This document shows, piece by piece, positions 1-8,100 of a stretch of 9,020 nucleotides of DNA (position 1 is the first letter of the stretch; each line of letters opens with the position of its first letter). Position numbers and translations under genes: made by a program. The stretch covers positions 1 through 9,020 of the forward strand of contig JAIOIM010000468.1 in NCBI GenBank assembly GCA_019912505.1, in the 5' to 3' direction. The notes under the pieces were generated by a model. That model was not told the origin of the DNA and made no database searches. It saw only the letters and a program-made list of their open reading frames with translations. The stretch is from Ignavibacteriaceae bacterium (GTDB lineage Bacteria; Bacteroidota; Ignavibacteria; Ignavibacteriales; Ignavibacteriaceae).

Positions 1-10
1 ACATTGTACA

Positions 11-1849
11 TTACTTAAGCAATGTCATTTTCATAGATTTTGAGAAGTTGCCGTATTCTAATCTGTAGATATACTGACCGCTTGAAACTTTACTTCCTGT
101 GTTGTTCAAACCATTCCATGTAATTTCGTATGAACCTTTTGCCATCTTTTCGTTGGCGACAAGAGTTCTAACTTCATTACCGAGAATGTCATAAACCTTC
201 AAAGAAATGTTTTTGTCAAGAGGTAACGTAAACCTTATAGAAGTTGTCGGGTTGAACGGATTAGGATAATTCTGTTCAAGTGTGTATTGATCTGGAGAAA
301 CAAGTGGTAAATCGAGTTCTTTCAAACCTGTTGCCGTTGCTTCAAATACTCTTACAACTACCTGATCAGGGTTCCAGAAAGTTACAACTGAATCGGTAAC
401 ATAAGTGGTATCCTGCCAGCTTTTATAAGTATATTTCACAGAATCTACAGTGCTCTGGTAAGAAATAGCAATTTCAGGGTGACCGTTTCCGTTTAGGTCG
501 GCAAAGCTTGCAATTCTTGAAACAAAGGGGCTTTCATTTGCAACACCGGAAAATATGGTTACAACACCTGCTGAATCCCTAAATTCTAAATGTGAGGATG
601 GGTGCATCCAATTAGCTGCATGAGCAATGGTTGCAGTATAATTAGTTGGATCAAGCAGACTGCCAGTGCCATTATATTCTAAGGCTACAACATCGTAACC
701 TGCAGAACCGCCGAGTAAAATTTCCTGGCGACCGTTTCCGTTAAGATCGCAAGCGCCAACGCCCCAAAATGAACCGACAGAACGACCGGCTATTTCCCAA
801 AGATTAGTACCGATTATTCCAAAATTAGTCGAATCCCATGAGTAAAGTGGGCTTGCACCGGTTGGAATAGATATAAGAGATATATCGTAGTTTTGACCGT
901 AAGCAATACCTGCAATTTCTTGTTTGCCGTCACCGTCAACATCAACAGGCTGAATACCCATATATGCCACTGCATCGGAAACAGGACTTAAAAATTCGCG
1001 GTAGTCATTTGCTTGTGAAGTATCAGGATAAGTATAAGTATCTGCGCCTGCAGGTTCTATCGAAAAGAAGCCGTAGAAATTCCAAAAATGGTTTACAATT
1101 TCTTTTGTTCCACTGCCGTTAATATCTGCTGCAATTGAATGCCATATTGAGCCGGCACCAATTTTAGGAACAAGTGCAGGGTCGCCGCCTTCAAGTTGCC
1201 ATCCGCCGAAACCGGGAATGTCGCCGCTAATACCGAGTACATAAACTCTGTTGTCACGGTTAGCCATTATTAATTCATCAAGACCATCGCCGTCGTAATC
1301 ATAAACATCGGCAACTTCTCTGTTTGTTCTAAAGTTACCAACGCCCTGTGCTGCAAAAATGTCAACCGGTAAATCGATTGCTTCAATATAACCATTGTCA
1401 TTTGTTCCATCCCATTCGAATACACGAACGCGAATATCAGTGGATGAGTTTAAGCTGTTAGGGAATATTATTTCGCCGCGACCATCACCGTCTAAATCGC
1501 CAGAACGAACCCAGCGTGGTGTGCTGCCGCCGCCTTGTTCATTTAATGGCGATGACCAAACTACCTCAAGTTGGTCACCGTTCATTTCCATTACGTGCAC
1601 ACGACCTCTGTTGGAATAATCAACAGCAATCACTTCAGGTTTTCCATCCTGATCTAAATCATCTGCAACCCAAACACTTCTGGATCCGATGTTAGCCGGT
1701 GCGGTCGAAGAGTTTGCAAATGGTAATAACGAATCGGGCATGTTAAAGTCCAAATTAGCGCGGTTAAATACGCCAAGCTGGGTTAGTCCTTGTCCCCAAA
1801 CAGAAACTACGCTAATTGATATTAGCGCAATAAGTAAGATTTTTTTCAT
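11..1849 (-). CDS. Secreted FG-GAP/VCBS-type beta-propeller protein with T9SS type A sorting domain
   Basis: The 612-residue product is probably exported and fixed to, or released from, the cell surface; its ligand is unknown. Residues 1-19 form a Sec signal peptide (KK, then a hydrophobic run, likely cut at WG|Q). Seven acidic loops of the form DxDxDGxxE or DxNGxGxxE start at residues 64, 118, 184, 242, 303, 368 and 451. Each is followed by a short hydrophobic strand (EVIAV, EIIFP, ELIMA and so on). This is the FG-GAP/VCBS pattern of calcium-binding propeller blades, and seven copies suggest one seven-bladed propeller. Residues 521-612 are a T9SS type A C-terminal domain with NYPNPFNPTT at 527-536, VYDILGNEVRTL and a terminal lysine. 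The ATG at 1849 has AGGAG six bases upstream. The gene lies 124 bp after the TPR gene and probably forms its own unit. The fold and export route are secure; the function is not. Confidence 0.92.
   Translation of the reverse strand: MKKILLIALISISVVSVWGQGLTQLGVFNRANLDFNMPDSLLPFANSSTAPANIGSRSVWVADDLDQDGKPEVIAVDYSNRGRVHVMEMNGDQLEVVWSSPLNEQGGGSTPRWVRSGDLDGDGRGEIIFPNSLNSSTDIRVRVFEWDGTNDNGYIEAIDLPVDIFAAQGVGNFRTNREVADVYDYDGDGLDELIMANRDNRVYVLGISGDIPGFGGWQLEGGDPALVPKIGAGSIWHSIAADINGSGTKEIVNHFWNFYGFFSIEPAGADTYTYPDTSQANDYREFLSPVSDAVAYMGIQPVDVDGDGKQEIAGIAYGQNYDISLISIPTGASPLYSWDSTNFGIIGTNLWEIAGRSVGSFWGVGACDLNGNGRQEILLGGSAGYDVVALEYNGTGSLLDPTNYTATIAHAANWMHPSSHLEFRDSAGVVTIFSGVANESPFVSRIASFADLNGNGHPEIAISYQSTVDSVKYTYKSWQDTTYVTDSVVTFWNPDQVVVRVFEATATGLKELDLPLVSPDQYTLEQNYPNPFNPTTSIRFTLPLDKNISLKVYDILGNEVRTLVANEKMAKGSYEITWNGLNNTGSKVSSGQYIYRLEYGNFSKSMKMTLLK
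14..289 (-). other. T9SS type A C-terminal sorting domain (part of the propeller protein)
   Basis: Residues 521-612 have the usual order of this domain: NYPNPFNPTT, a strand with SIRFTLP, the VYDILGNEVRTL strand pair, a glycine/asparagine turn (WNGLNNTG), SGQYIYRLEYG, and a closing KMTLLK. In known T9SS substrates this domain directs passage through the outer membrane and is removed or replaced by an anchor. The match to the Ignavibacteria form is close. Confidence 0.9.
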
Positions 1850-1855
1850 TACTGA

Positions 1856-1860
1856 CTCCT
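1856..1860 (-). promoter_or_regulatory. Shine-Dalgarno site of the propeller gene
   Basis: On the minus strand AGGAG lies six bases before the ATG at 1849. It supports this ATG, which also begins a standard signal peptide. Confidence 0.7.
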
Positions 1861-1920
1861 ATATGTTTTTCAATGTGTGTTAATTAAAATATTCAAAAAT
1901 TGTTACTAAATTTAAAAACT

Positions 1921-1943
1921 TTAAGTAATTTATTAAAACTTAA
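1921..1943 (-). terminator. Weak AT-rich hairpin after the TPR gene
   Basis: A 6-bp perfect inverted repeat (TTAAGT / ACTTAA) with an 11-base loop lies about 30 bases past the TPR stop codon. On the minus strand it is followed by AGTTTTT. The stem is almost all A-T, so it would be unstable. It could be a weak terminator or a chance feature of an AT-rich spacer. The rest of the spacer (1850-1973) shows no promoter I can name. Confidence 0.25.
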
Positions 1944-1973
1944 TCATTTTTCAAAAAAAGTAACTTCAACTAT

Positions 1974-2660
1974 TTAATTAACCTGTGCTAAATATTTATC
2001 AACTTCTCTAAAAGCAGATGATGCGGTGAAATCTTTTTTAATAACTTCAAGAAGTGTTTTAGCTTCTTCTTTGTTGCCTGCTTTTATATAATTTATGCTT
2101 GCTTTAAGCATGTATTCAGGGTTAAGTGCGTTGTCTTCCGAAACACGCGAAGCCTGACGGAAAAGATCGGCGGCTTTTTTATACTCATTTTTATTGCCGA
2201 AATAACCGGCTTCACCGGCAAGAGCGGCAGCTTTATAAATGTCTAAACCTCCACCGTAGTCGGAATAGTATTTGTAAGCGTCTTCAAGTTTGTCTAACAT
2301 AAAATAAGAATTAGCAAGATATATTTTTGCAATCTCGCCATTTTCGGAACTGCCGTACTGTTCAATAATTTGTTTAAGTCCTGTTACGTTCGAGCCGGGC
2401 ATACCGTCAATAGCCTGCTGGTACTGACCGTTATCGTAGTAATTCATAACACGTGATAAAGCCAATCCTGCCGCCTCATTGTTTGCCGTGCTTGATTGTT
2501 TATAAAAAATAACAGCTACAATTACAACTGCTACTGCTACCGTCCATATCATTATTCTTTGTTTGTTATCGTTTACAAAGTTATAGGCTTTGGCAGAAAA
2601 AGTAAGCAGCTTATCCTCTTTTATTTCTTTCCTTGAAAGTCTTTTCTTTTTATTGAGCAT
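1974..2660 (-). CDS. Single-pass membrane tetratricopeptide-repeat protein, YfgM-like layout
   Basis: The 228-residue protein has a strongly basic N-terminus (residues 2-34, many Lys/Arg) and one transmembrane helix at about 36-53 (IMIWTVAVAVVIVAVIFY). A soluble alpha-helical C-terminal part follows. The positive-inside rule puts the N-terminus in the cytoplasm and the rest in the periplasm. TPR-like helix pairs can be read at about 107-135 (AKIYLANSYFMLDKLEDAYKYY), 143-173 and 183-211, with the usual small residue, aromatic and A.. patterns. In layout it resembles YfgM-type proteins, which assist folding near the Sec translocon, but I see no signature that settles this, so a scaffold role is the safe reading. 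The start has only a distant AAGGA (about 11 bases). The gene begins 30 nt after a tRNA and may share its transcript. Confidence 0.85.
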   Translation of the reverse strand: MLNKKKRLSRKEIKEDKLLTFSAKAYNFVNDNKQRIMIWTVAVAVVIVAVIFYKQSSTANNEAAGLALSRVMNYYDNGQYQQAIDGMPGSNVTGLKQIIEQYGSSENGEIAKIYLANSYFMLDKLEDAYKYYSDYGGGLDIYKAAALAGEAGYFGNKNEYKKAADLFRQASRVSEDNALNPEYMLKASINYIKAGNKEEAKTLLEVIKKDFTASSAFREVDKYLAQVN

Positions 2661-2690
2661 CTAACAAGTTTTCCTTTCTAAATTAAATTG

Positions 2691-2764
2691 TACGCCCAAG
2701 AGGGCTCGAACCTCCAACCTTCGGAACCGGAATCCGACATTCTATCCAATTGAACTATGGGCGC
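2691..2764 (-). tRNA. tRNA-Arg (anticodon CCG)
   Basis: The minus strand folds into a full cloverleaf. The acceptor stem is GCGCCCA/TGGGCGT, with G1-U72 as a wobble. The D arm is GTTC/GAAT around a 9-base loop with GG. The anticodon stem is TCGGA/TCCGA around TTCCGGT. A 5-base variable loop and a T arm GGAGG/CCTCT with loop TTCGAGC complete it. The anticodon CCG is at 2728-2730 and reads the arginine codon CGG. The discriminator base is A. No CCA is encoded: the next bases are CAA, so the 3' end must be added by the nucleotidyltransferase. It sits 65 bp after the PHP gene and 30 bp before the TPR gene. Confidence 0.95.
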
Positions 2765-2792
2765 ATATTATTAAAAGTCTGCAATTTCGGCT

Positions 2793-2811
2793 ACTAATTT
2801 ATGCAATTAGT
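2793..2811 (-). other. Small perfect hairpin between the PHP gene and the tRNA
   Basis: A 7-bp perfect stem (ACTAATT/AATTAGT) with a 5-base loop lies 18 bases past the PHP stop codon and 28 bases before the tRNA 5' end. No T-tract follows on the minus strand, so it is a poor intrinsic terminator. It might mark the 3' end of the PHP message or help processing of the tRNA leader. A 10-bp direct repeat (CTTTTAATAA on the minus strand) flanks it at 2811-2820 and 2768-2777. Confidence 0.3.
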
Positions 2812-2829
2812 TATTAAAAGAAAATGTAT

Positions 2830-3882
2830 CTACAAATTGATTTTTATGTGATTTGAAAATATCCATGCTTTACCTAAGGTATAAACTTCAACCCGGTATG
2901 CACCATCATTTGCAACAATAAATTCGGTCTCTAATTGATTCTCAACATTATCTATCTCTTTACCATTATGCACCAATTTAATCTTATTCCGGGGCAATGG
3001 CACCTGTACACGCAGTTTTATTTTACCGTTTCCGCTCAATGTGTCGCCCATGTGAAATACTTGTCCATCCTGCTCGGCAAAAAATCTAAATCCCTTTGAG
3101 TCGCCATGGTAATCGTTCGCAATAAACGATCTCCCATAAGCGAGGGTTTTATAAATTGTTTCTTTTGCAAGATTAATAGAGTCTTGGTCACTCCCCTTTT
3201 TTATTTCTTCGTGCAGAAGCAAATGTGTTCTTACAGACTTAAAAAGTACTTTATAGGGGAATATTTCAACTTCAAGAAAACCAAGCATATTATATTTATG
3301 AGCGTGTGCGTCAACGCCGCCAATTGCGGTTACTTTGCGTTTCTGGTTTAGCTCATCCCATATTTTTAATGTTTCTACAGGCGGCGCATCAATTGTTTTT
3401 AATGGATGAAGAAACGCCTGGTATTTGTTTTCTTCGGTCAGATTTTCCATCCACTCCGACATATGGTTCCATATTTCAATACCGTCAAAATCCTGGCTTT
3501 CCCACTCCGTCCATGGATATGGCGGATGTTCTTTCATATGTGTTCTTTTTTCGTGCGGATGAGCTAGGAACCCGATTCCTCCTGCATCCTTCACCATCCG
3601 GACATATTCTTTTGCCGCAATACGGGTTGAATAAGTTTCGTTTATTCCGAAGGCAAGGTAATGATTTTTATTTTCTTTATCGTTTATTTCGCAGCCGACG
3701 AGTAAAAGAGTATTTCCGTACCATTTTTCATATCCCTCATGCAAAGCACGCAAAGTGTTATGATCGGTTAACGCAATAAAATCTAAACCTACTTCATCGG
3801 CAAAATGAGCAATTTCTTCAACTTCTCCCGAGCCATCGGAATAAACAGAGTGCATGTGTAATGCACCTACATATTCGTACAT
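2830..3882 (-). CDS. PHP-domain metallohydrolase, CehA/McbA-like
   Basis: The 350-residue protein has no signal peptide and is probably cytoplasmic. Its N-terminal two thirds are a PHP domain, a phosphoesterase/hydrolase barrel that holds two or three metal ions. Visible ligand motifs are HMHSVYSDG at 9-17 (H9, H11, D16), TDHN at 39-42 (D40, H41), E65 in GCEI, H74, HPH at 108-110, IEIWNH at 135-140 and GGVDAHAH at 188-195 (D191, H193). All main PHP metal motifs seem intact, so an active enzyme is likely. Residues about 265-350 look like a small beta-sandwich (alternating strands, e.g. KIKLRVQVPLP and YRVEVYTLG). This layout resembles CehA/McbA-family metallohydrolases; it is not the DNA polymerase X or histidinol phosphatase type. 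The substrate cannot be read from sequence or context. The start has only a weak GGATT site. The gene stands alone between the hairpin at 4003-4032 and the tRNA. Confidence 0.88.
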   Translation of the reverse strand: MYEYVGALHMHSVYSDGSGEVEEIAHFADEVGLDFIALTDHNTLRALHEGYEKWYGNTLLLVGCEINDKENKNHYLAFGINETYSTRIAAKEYVRMVKDAGGIGFLAHPHEKRTHMKEHPPYPWTEWESQDFDGIEIWNHMSEWMENLTEENKYQAFLHPLKTIDAPPVETLKIWDELNQKRKVTAIGGVDAHAHKYNMLGFLEVEIFPYKVLFKSVRTHLLLHEEIKKGSDQDSINLAKETIYKTLAYGRSFIANDYHGDSKGFRFFAEQDGQVFHMGDTLSGNGKIKLRVQVPLPRNKIKLVHNGKEIDNVENQLETEFIVANDGAYRVEVYTLGKAWIFSNHIKINL

Positions 3883-4002
3883 TTTAATCCATCATTTTTG
3901 GGTTTTGTAAAAATAGAAATAAACTGAGCCATAAAAAAGGATGATTTACCGTAGGGGTTGAATCTATGCACTAACCGCAGCAAAGACTTTATACATTAAA
4001 GC

Positions 4003-4032
4003 AACCCCTTCGAAAATATATTCAAAGGGGTT
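4003..4032 (-). terminator. Probable transcription terminator closing the envelope operon
   Basis: On the minus strand, 20 bases past the stop codon of the PorV-like gene, an RNA stem of 12 pairs can form (AACCCCUUUGAA with UUCGAAGGGGUU, one U-G wobble) around a 6-base loop UAUAUU. The core has four G-C pairs. Only GCUUU follows, so the U-tract is poor on this strand. On the plus strand the hairpin is followed by ATAATTTT. The spacer from 3883 to 4002 contains no gene and no promoter I can name with confidence. Confidence 0.6.
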
Positions 4033-4052
4033 ATAATTTTATACTGTGTGTA

Positions 4053-5078
4053 TTAGAATCTTAGACCAAGCGAAATATATTGTACGTTTTTAAGTCGTCC
4101 AAAATCTTGGTAGGCGTAATCAATTTTTACTTTCAGCGATTCTAACAAACGATAATTTAAACCGATGCCGAGGGTTAATCCCTGCTCGCCGTTTTCTTCA
4201 AACAACGATTTATAACCGCCGCGCACAAAGAATATTTCATTCCAAGTATATTCCAATCCGGTGTTGATGCTCTCCGAGTTATCATTCGGATGAACAGCAT
4301 CAACAGCGAGTGTTAGTCTATGCTCGGCTGCCTTTATAGCATCAACAGCAATACCGAAACGGAAGATAAGCGGAAGTTCAAACTCTTCAAGTTGTAAATC
4401 GGTGTTTATAACATTCCCCTGCCCCGCGCCAACGGTAGTAACAACAAGTATGTCACGTCCTTGGAGTTTCATTTTAGGTCCGAAATTAGAAATGCTTGCT
4501 GCAAGCCGGAATTGGTTTAGGAATGGAATTGTATAAACTGTTCCGATATCAAAAGCAAAGCCGATAGCATTTTCATTCCAAATATATTCATTTATATATT
4601 TTGCGTTAAAGCCAATAGCAAATTCTTCGGTAAGCAGTTTTGCATAAGAAAGACCGATTACAACCGCACCAGCAGAAAACATTTCTCCTGTTCCCTCCGG
4701 CTGTTGAAGTGTCCGCACTTTCATATCGCCCATCGACATGATTGACACAAATGCACCAACGGTACCAAACTCATTTATATTCATACCGAAACCTGCATAA
4801 TCAAGGTTTACATCACTTATCCAATCAACATGATTGAAGTAAGCCTCGCGCGAGTACATCTTTGCAAGTCCTGCAGGATTCCAGTACATCGCGTTTATGT
4901 CATCTGCCAGGGCTGTATAAGCGCCGCCCATTCCAATGGCACGGGGTCCAACGCCAATCTTTAAAAACTGGGCAGATGTTGTACCCGATTTATTTAACTG
5001 CGCTCCGCCTATTTGGGCATTTGTAACACTCGCAAACGAAAGGCAGACAATCACTATTATTATTCTAAAAAAATTCAT
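4053..5078 (-). CDS. PorV/PorQ-family outer-membrane beta-barrel protein
   Basis: The 341-residue protein is predicted to be a barrel in the outer membrane. In T9SS, PorV carries cargo from the translocon to the surface attachment complex and PorQ helps build that complex; which role applies here is unclear. The ATG at 5078 is chosen over one 15 codons upstream (5123). It has AAGGAG six bases before it and starts a clean signal peptide (residues 1-21, cut at TNA|Q). The longer start would put charged residues ahead of this peptide. The mature N-terminus has the family block at about 36-72: AQFLKIGVGPRAIGMGGAYT, then ALADD and WNPAGLA. The rest is alternating amphipathic strands ending in ISLGLRF with a terminal aromatic, as in outer-membrane barrels. 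The length fits PorQ-like members. It lies 61 bp after the large secreted protein gene and before a hairpin, so it is probably the last gene of that operon. Confidence 0.88.
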   Translation of the reverse strand: MNFFRIIIVIVCLSFASVTNAQIGGAQLNKSGTTSAQFLKIGVGPRAIGMGGAYTALADDINAMYWNPAGLAKMYSREAYFNHVDWISDVNLDYAGFGMNINEFGTVGAFVSIMSMGDMKVRTLQQPEGTGEMFSAGAVVIGLSYAKLLTEEFAIGFNAKYINEYIWNENAIGFAFDIGTVYTIPFLNQFRLAASISNFGPKMKLQGRDILVVTTVGAGQGNVINTDLQLEEFELPLIFRFGIAVDAIKAAEHRLTLAVDAVHPNDNSESINTGLEYTWNEIFFVRGGYKSLFEENGEQGLTLGIGLNYRLLESLKVKIDYAYQDFGRLKNVQYISLGLRF

Positions 5079-5084
5079 CGAAAT

Positions 5085-5090
5085 CTCCTT
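5085..5090 (-). promoter_or_regulatory. Shine-Dalgarno site that decides the start of the PorV-like gene
   Basis: AAGGAG on the minus strand lies six bases before the ATG at 5078. The in-frame ATG at 5123 has only a GAGG seven bases ahead. The stronger site and the signal peptide both favour 5078. Confidence 0.75.
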
Positions 5091-5139
5091 ATTAAAAACG
5101 GAATGCAAAATTTTTGTTTTCATTTTATACCTCGCATCC

Positions 5140-8100
5140 TTATTTAATTAGAGCAAATTTAATTATTTTTTCGCCTACACCGGGCGCATCTAAATGTGCA
5201 AAGTAAACACCGTAGGCAACACTAAAGCCGTCTTTATTTAATAGATTCCAAAATTCTCTGCCGTTTTGTATTGTTACATCATGCTGCAAAGTTTGAACAT
5301 GCTCGCCGCTTAATGTAAAAATACGGATTGTACATTGAGGCGGAAGGTTTTCAAAATAAATGCGCCGCTCTCCGCGCTGCTGACCGGGCAGTTTTATAGT
5401 GGGTTCTATTTCGTTTACGCCTACATAAGGATTAGGAACAACATAAACATTATCCAAACCCGATTTTGCATTCTCGCTGCTGTAGGAAGCGCCGGCGGTT
5501 TTGAATGAAAATTTATCTTGAGTGTTAAACGAGCGTTTTGTTTTCATGATAAAAATATCACCATCGGTCGGCAATATGGTTGCCTTGGTTGTATCAGCGG
5601 GTCTTGTAAGCGTAACACCCCAGGTTAAATCGTTCGGGTTACCGTTCGAATTTGGTCTGAATAAAATTATTTCTTCAGATAAACTCCACGCAGTATCTTT
5701 TTTAATATTGTCGTTTAAGAATGTTTGAATTCTTACCGGCACTCCTGTTGTAATATCGCTAACTGAATATTTAACAGGGAATTTTTTAGCGCCGCCCGGT
5801 ACCTGGATAATTGCTGTATCGATGTATGAAGATGAAAATTTTAATTCATAATCAGCAGGGTATTTTTTCTTACCGCCGACCGTACCTTCTTTAATAATCC
5901 AGCGAAGGTTTGAGTTTCCTTCAGACCAACCGGTTCTTGCGGAATCAACATCAAGTTTTGGATTATTTTTTACTTTTATTTTTAATCCATCGAAAGCAGG
6001 ATTGCTGTCTTCTAAATTTAAATTTCTACTATCAAGCACCGGGAAATAACGATAGGTAATGCTGTACTCTTTATTAGTCTGTATAACTCCGTTACCCGTT
6101 ATTCTAATAGTGCCGCGATCTAAATTAATAAAATAATCTACACTGTCTTTATAAATAGTTCCGGTTGTAGGATCGCTAACTGCAAGAACAGCATCATAAG
6201 AGATGTTAGAATAAATGAGAGCAGTAAAGTTAGTATCCTGCACAGAAAACTTTTGAGTTACAGGGTCTGAATTAAGTATAGAATAGTTCAACCCGGCAAC
6301 CTGGGTTCCGTTATGGCTGTATGTAGAATCAAAAATTAATTCGTAGTTTCCATTATCAGGCACCGCAAGGTCATCAATTATTTTTATAGAAACATCCCCG
6401 GTACCAATGCCTGTTTGGTGTATTAAATTTAAATCGCTGTATGCCGGCGAAACATAACCGCTGGCACGCGGACCAGGGATAACCTGCGCCGTATTTAAAT
6501 CAAATTTATACCTGCTTGTTATCGGGTCAACAGTTATTTTTTTTGTTGTTTCCGTTGGAGGAATTCCGATTGAATCGCCATGATCGTAGGCAACCAGGGC
6601 ATAATAATATGTTTGCCCGTTAATTACATTATTTGAATCTACAAAACTATGGACAAGACCTGTATTATTCCCGAGGAAATAATGAATACCTCTTTCCTGA
6701 TATGCAATAGGATGATAGCCTTTCCACGGGCTTTCAATATCGGCAGTCCATGTTCCATCATGATTATAATCATCATAGGGTTCACCAGCCTGCCATTTTC
6801 CATCCCCATTCAAATCTGTAAACGGTTCATCAACAATTGATAGATCCCACTTCGCATCTCTTCCATTACCATCTTTTAACGGTTCGCTTAAAAATGTTGA
6901 ACCTTTGCCATCGGTAATTTTTTGTATGTCGTTAAAACTGGGATCGGTGCTTCTGTATACAACATAACCTTCAAAATCTCTGCCGGTAATAGGGTCTTCG
7001 CTAATCTCTGCTTTCGTATCCCAGTAAAGAGTTACTTTTTTATCGCCGGGCACCGCTGTAAGCGTAGGAATTTGCGGAGGGCGGAAAAAGCGGTAATTGT
7101 TGTTATAAATAGTTTGAACTGTCTGCGCCGAGGTCAGCAAATCTTCAAGGTCTTCCCCAAGTAAAAGAGCCATTGATATTCTTTTTGTCTCCCCTTTTTT
7201 TAGTGAAATATAACCGGAGCCGAAAATAAACACGATGTCGGCATTCTGCTGAATGTTACCGAAATTTCTCGGCAGTGAACGATTCCACATCGACTCATCA
7301 TTTGAAATTTTATCAGTATTCCATGACCATGAGTTAAAACTTGTCAAACCTATTTGATCTGCTTCATCAAGATCGGTTAACTCAAAATTAGGTTCGCCCG
7401 GGAAAAGAGGATCGAGCGAGCCATCTGCTAATTTTATTCCGGCAGTAGGCACTCCATCTCCTTCTCCCAAATCATTGGTATTCGGAACGCCGTCAATGCC
7501 AACATCATGCAGTGCAACCTTCCAATCGCCGTCATTATCAATTCCGTCATCTTGACGCTCATCTATCATCCCGTCTCCGTCATCATCTATACCATTTTCT
7601 GCATTACCAGGGCTTTCGAGAAATTTACAACCGAGATAACCAAGTGGTAAATTTAAAGGACCCTTCATGTCCGGATCCCAAAAATAAACCATACTTCTAG
7701 CATATGGGGGGATGTTATCAACATTAACCGAATCGGTTGAATATGGAGGAATGAAAAAACCGTTATCGTCAGTGTTTTCCGGTGAGCCGCCGCCTATATC
7801 AGGGTCTCCATAAATTCCGAAGAAAACAGAATCGAGGTCTTTATCACTTGTGTTTGTTATTGTATAAACAAAAAAGATAGCATCTTCTGCAAGCGCATTG
7901 CTCCATTGAAACGCGCGACCATCTACCTGTACACCCAATCCTCCGCGTGAATAATCGGAAGTAAATGGGTAATAAGGAAACTCTTTGTTATCCCGATCAT
8001 CCATCGACCAAAATACTTCGAGATCAGCATTGGTTGCATCTTGTGAAAGGTAACCGGGCCAAACATATTTCCCGGCGGTGGGGTTATACCAGGTGCGGGG

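Noticed and set aside
1395..1883. Two overlapping short open frames on the plus strand
   Set aside because: Both are mainly antisense to the propeller gene, where repeated acidic motifs create long open antisense frames.
2768..2820. Direct repeat CTTTTAATAA flanking a hairpin, possibly an attachment site next to the tRNA
   Set aside because: The repeat is short, AT-rich and does not copy the tRNA 3' end. No integrase or other mobile gene is present.
3306..3779. 157-codon open frame on the plus strand
   Set aside because: It lies wholly antisense to the PHP gene, whose metal motifs are intact, and its translation shows no domain, signal peptide or credible start context.
5079..5139. Possible internal promoter between the large gene and the PorV-like gene
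   Set aside because: The 61-bp gap shows no convincing -35/-10 pair and is well explained as an operon spacer with a ribosome site.
7522..7593. Acidic tandem motifs that might be a DNA repeat array
   Set aside because: The similarity is at protein level only (calcium-type loops); the DNA copies differ and there are just two adjacent units.
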